Source: Acidobacteriaceae bacterium
Lineage (GTDB): Bacteria; Acidobacteriota; Terriglobia; Terriglobales; Acidobacteriaceae
NCBI GenBank assembly: GCA_003168235.1
Contig: PMSZ01000448.1
Coordinates: 519 to 7,647 of the forward strand
Reading direction: 5' to 3'
DNA: 7,129 bases
Below the pieces are notes generated by a model. It was not told where the DNA came from. It did not search any database and saw only the letters and a program-made list of their open reading frames with translations. Every line of letters starts with the position of its first letter. Positions within the stretch are counted from its first letter, which is position 1. This document shows positions 5,392 through 7,129 of the stretch, piece by piece. The position numbers were made by a program, and so were the translations under genes.

Positions 5392-5802
5392 ATGTTGGTC
5401 GATAGCTCGGGATTGCTCTCTCGTTCGCGCGCGTACCAAGTGCGACGGCGGGAGCCACGTTATGTGCACAGCATTCCGGTCACACTGCGGCGCTACCTAC
5501 GCTTTGGACCGGTCGCCACCCGTGGCGTATGTCTCGATATCAGCATGCGAGGAATGGGAGCGCTAGTCTGCGGGCCGCCTCGGGTAGGAGAAACGGTGGT
5601 GATTGAGTTGCCGACGCGAGACACTATGATCGAGACTCTGGCGACGGTTCGCCACAGCAGTGATTCGCGATCCGGATTTGAGTTTTACCCGTTGGCTGTC
5701 GCTGCCCAGCGGGTAATTCGGGATTGGATCCAGGAATTGCGCCAATCCGAAGAGAAATCGTTTCCTTTTGTGTTCACGGTGGTCAAGCACGAAAACGACT
5801 AA
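5392..5802 (+). CDS. PilZ-domain protein (predicted cyclic-di-GMP receptor)
   Basis: The 136-residue protein is a single PilZ domain, the common cyclic-di-GMP binding module. It shows both ligand-contacting motifs: the arginine motif as RREPR (Arg19 and Arg23, RxxxR spacing) and the DxSxxG motif as DISMRG (residues 49-54). These are followed by the expected beta-barrel strands (TVVIELP, ETLATVRHS, SGFEFYP) and a C-terminal helix VIRDWIQELRQ. With both motifs intact, ligand binding is likely. ATG 5392 is chosen because GAAGGA (5377-5382) lies 9 nt upstream; the in-frame TTG at 5383 would overlap that site. There is no signal peptide or membrane segment. It follows the signalling operon by 88 bp and may be co-transcribed or have its own promoter. 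Its stop lies 12 bp from the end of the opposing gene. Confidence 0.87.
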   Translation: MLVDSSGLLSRSRAYQVRRREPRYVHSIPVTLRRYLRFGPVATRGVCLDISMRGMGALVCGPPRVGETVVIELPTRDTMIETLATVRHSSDSRSGFEFYPLAVAAQRVIRDWIQELRQSEEKSFPFVFTVVKHEND

Positions 5803-5814
5803 CACGGCGCGAAA

Positions 5815-6873
5815 CTATTGCGCAGGCAGAGGCAGGCCCTGGAGATTCCACGCAATGCGCTGGACGGTGCTGTTGGTGGCCAAAATGGCCGATTTGCCGG
5901 GGGCAAACGCGAGTCCGACTAATCCCTGACCGGCGACTTCGAGGGTCGCCTTGCCCTGAGGAGTGATCTTAACGATGCCACGTTTACCGGCGAGTGAGGC
6001 GGCGACGTAAATATTGCCTTCGACGTCGAGCGCCAGGCCTTGCGGACGCCCCAACCCACGATAGAAAACTGAAACCGTTCCGTGCGGATCGACCTTGTAA
6101 ACACAATCGAAGCTTGAAGTGCTGGGACCGGTGACGAACATATCGCCGCGGGGTCCGAAAGCGATGTGATAAGCGGAGACGCTCGGCTCGAGCGTGGCGA
6201 AGACAAAGATCTGGCGGTCGCGGGCGATTTTGAAAATTGTGCCACTGCGATCTCCGACGTAGAGGTTCTCGGCGGCATCGAAGGCAATTCCAGTGGCGAC
6301 CCCCATGCCTTCGGCATAAGTGGACATGGTGCCGTTGGGCGCCACTTTGTATACGGCTTCGTCGTGCCGCGAAGAAACATACATCTGACCGGCGCGGTCG
6401 AAGGCGATGGCGGTAGCGTTCATGATGTCGCTGAGAAACGGCTTGACGACGTAGTTGGTGTCGATCTTGAAGATGGATACAGGAACTTTTTGACCCCGTG
6501 ATCCCGAGAATGTTACGTAGAGATTGCCTTCATGATCGAGGGCGGGATTGGCGACGGGATGAAGATTGTCGGCAATGGGGACGGCGACCTCAACCGCGTG
6601 CGGGTTGCTGGCTTGACCATTGGCGTGCACGACGACCGATCCCGACGATGCGCCATCGGGAACGCGCGCAACCACGAAATCGTCTGAACTGATAAGCACC
6701 GCGCCTTCAACGTCGCCAAAGCGCACGCTGGGGCGGCGCAATTCGTGGGGACGAAGACTCTTGCCGATGATTCTCACTTCTCCGCCGGGCAGGGCGCAGG
6801 TTGGAGTGACCGCCTCAATGTGCGGTTTACCGTTGACGTTCTTTTTTCCCAGCAGGCGATTGGAAATGCTCAT
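5815..6873 (-). CDS. IPT/TIG domain plus NHL-like beta-propeller protein
   Basis: This 352-residue protein starts with an Ig-like IPT/TIG fold (about 18-97: PHIEAVTPTCALPGGEVRIIGKSL, then VRFG and VVARVPDG). After it comes a repeat-built propeller. Six repeats of the type aLDxxGNLYV can be counted near residues 109-122, 155-168, 195-208, 236-249, 279-292 and 319-333, giving a likely six-bladed NHL or SMP-30-type propeller. There is no signal peptide or membrane anchor although IPT-NHL proteins are often secreted, so it appears cytoplasmic. Catalytic metal ligands of SMP-30/gluconolactonase are not evident, so a binding or scaffold role is more likely than an enzyme; this is inference. The start ATG at 6871-6873 has GGAAGA 8 nt upstream. 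It lies 88 bp downstream of pgpA on the same strand and converges with pilZ across only 12 bp. Confidence 0.8.
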   Translation of the reverse strand: MSISNRLLGKKNVNGKPHIEAVTPTCALPGGEVRIIGKSLRPHELRRPSVRFGDVEGAVLISSDDFVVARVPDGASSGSVVVHANGQASNPHAVEVAVPIADNLHPVANPALDHEGNLYVTFSGSRGQKVPVSIFKIDTNYVVKPFLSDIMNATAIAFDRAGQMYVSSRHDEAVYKVAPNGTMSTYAEGMGVATGIAFDAAENLYVGDRSGTIFKIARDRQIFVFATLEPSVSAYHIAFGPRGDMFVTGPSTSSFDCVYKVDPHGTVSVFYRGLGRPQGLALDVEGNIYVAASLAGKRGIVKITPQGKATLEVAGQGLVGLAFAPGKSAILATNSTVQRIAWNLQGLPLPAQ

Positions 6874-6885
6874 GATTATTTTCTT

Positions 6886-6900
6886 CCGGATTTTTTCCGG
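6886..6900 (-). promoter_or_regulatory. Small hairpin overlapping the ribosome-binding site of the IPT/NHL gene
   Basis: On the minus strand CCGGA-AAAAA-TCCGG (5-bp stem, 5-nt loop) lies immediately before the start region. The two terminal G residues of its 3' arm are the first bases of the Shine-Dalgarno GGAAGA (6882-6887). Folding would partly hide the ribosome-binding site, so it may weakly tune translation. The stem is short. Confidence 0.3.
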
Positions 6901-6937
6901 CGATTCTTAACGGCGGGGGACGGGCACTTTGTGATTA

Positions 6938-6972
6938 CTCTACTTTTATTACTATCGCTCTCTACTTTATTA
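6938..6972. repeat. Near-identical 13-14 bp direct repeat around the pgpA stop codon
   Basis: CTCTACTTTTATTA (6938-6951) and CTCTACTTTATTA (6960-6972) differ by a single T and are 22 bp apart. The second copy contains the pgpA stop codon (minus-strand TAG, 6962-6964). The patch is AT-rich compared with its surroundings. It looks like a local duplication at the gene's 3' end. Confidence 0.6.
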
Positions 6973-7129
6973 GAAGACCAAAGTGCAGCAGGAGATGCAT
7001 GATTGCGAGTGCATAAATTCCCGCTCCCAAGTCGTCCACGACAATGCCGGTACCTTCGGGTAGCCGCTCCAGACGCCGGATGGGAAACGGCTTCCAGATA
7101 TCGAAGATACGGAAAAGTATAAAGCCCGC
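6962..7129 (-). CDS. pgpA: Phosphatidylglycerophosphatase A, C-terminal 55 residues (5' end outside window)
   Basis: The minus-strand frame entering from the window end is open to a TAG at 6962-6964 and encodes 55 residues. It contains FRIFDIWKPFPIRRLERL followed by GTGIVVDDLGAGIYA, the well-conserved end of PgpA. The paired aspartates (fragment residues 32-33) belong to the motif typical of the family. PgpA is an inner-membrane enzyme that removes phosphate from phosphatidylglycerophosphate to give phosphatidylglycerol. The remaining tail (LAIMHLLLHFGLLIK) is hydrophobic and fits the last membrane helix. Most of the gene, including its start, is outside the window. It reads in the same direction as the IPT/NHL gene 88 bp downstream and may share a transcript with it. 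Confidence 0.88.
   Translation of the reverse strand, partial: AGFILFRIFDIWKPFPIRRLERLPEGTGIVVDDLGAGIYALAIMHLLLHFGLLIK

Overview
This 7.1 kb window is GC-rich bacterial chromosomal DNA. The taxon is inferred, not shown. Short imperfect hairpin repeats between genes, a free-standing nuoI, stacked receiver-domain genes and IPT plus NHL-type proteins together recall Acidobacteriota (Koribacter-like Terriglobia). No ribosomal RNA or other marker gene confirms it.

Layout. (1) Positions 1-1203 hold the 3' part of trpE (plus strand) and a complete trpG (minus strand). These two anthranilate synthase subunits face each other instead of forming the usual trpE-trpG operon. The 96-bp gap between their stop codons holds a perfect 18-bp palindrome whose core is a consensus parS (ParB-binding) site. 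(2) Positions 1204-1486 are intergenic, with a 16-bp tandem repeat, a 10-bp inverted repeat and a candidate promoter; a 97-codon gene of unknown function follows. (3) Positions 1781-2028 carry a mosaic of small hairpin repeats, followed by an isolated gene for the two-[4Fe-4S] subunit I of respiratory complex I. (4) After a 326-bp gene-free leader come three tightly coupled plus-strand signalling genes: an Rcp1-type single-domain response regulator, a REC-HisKA-HATPase kinase with a long C-terminal extension, and a second single-domain response regulator. They are joined by overlaps of 1 and 11 bp, so they are almost certainly one transcription unit. A PilZ (cyclic-di-GMP-binding type) gene follows 88 bp later. 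(5) On the minus strand, converging on pilZ, lie a cytoplasmic IPT/TIG plus six-bladed NHL-like propeller protein and, upstream of it, the 3' end of pgpA (phosphatidylglycerophosphatase A).

How it works together. TrpE and TrpG make anthranilate from chorismate and glutamine. The three signalling genes look like a phosphorelay with three receiver domains and no recognisable DNA-binding output, so its output is probably by protein-protein contact. The kinase C-terminus resembles a GGDEF fold that has lost its catalytic signature. With the neighbouring PilZ gene this suggests, by inference only, a link to cyclic-di-GMP control. The parS site suggests that the window may lie in the origin-proximal part of the chromosome.

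No tRNA, rRNA, CRISPR array, transposase or phage gene was seen. The items most worth following up are the parS site between split trp genes, the kinase's degenerate GGDEF-like tail, a G-quadruplex motif at the end of the last response-regulator gene, and the lone nuoI.
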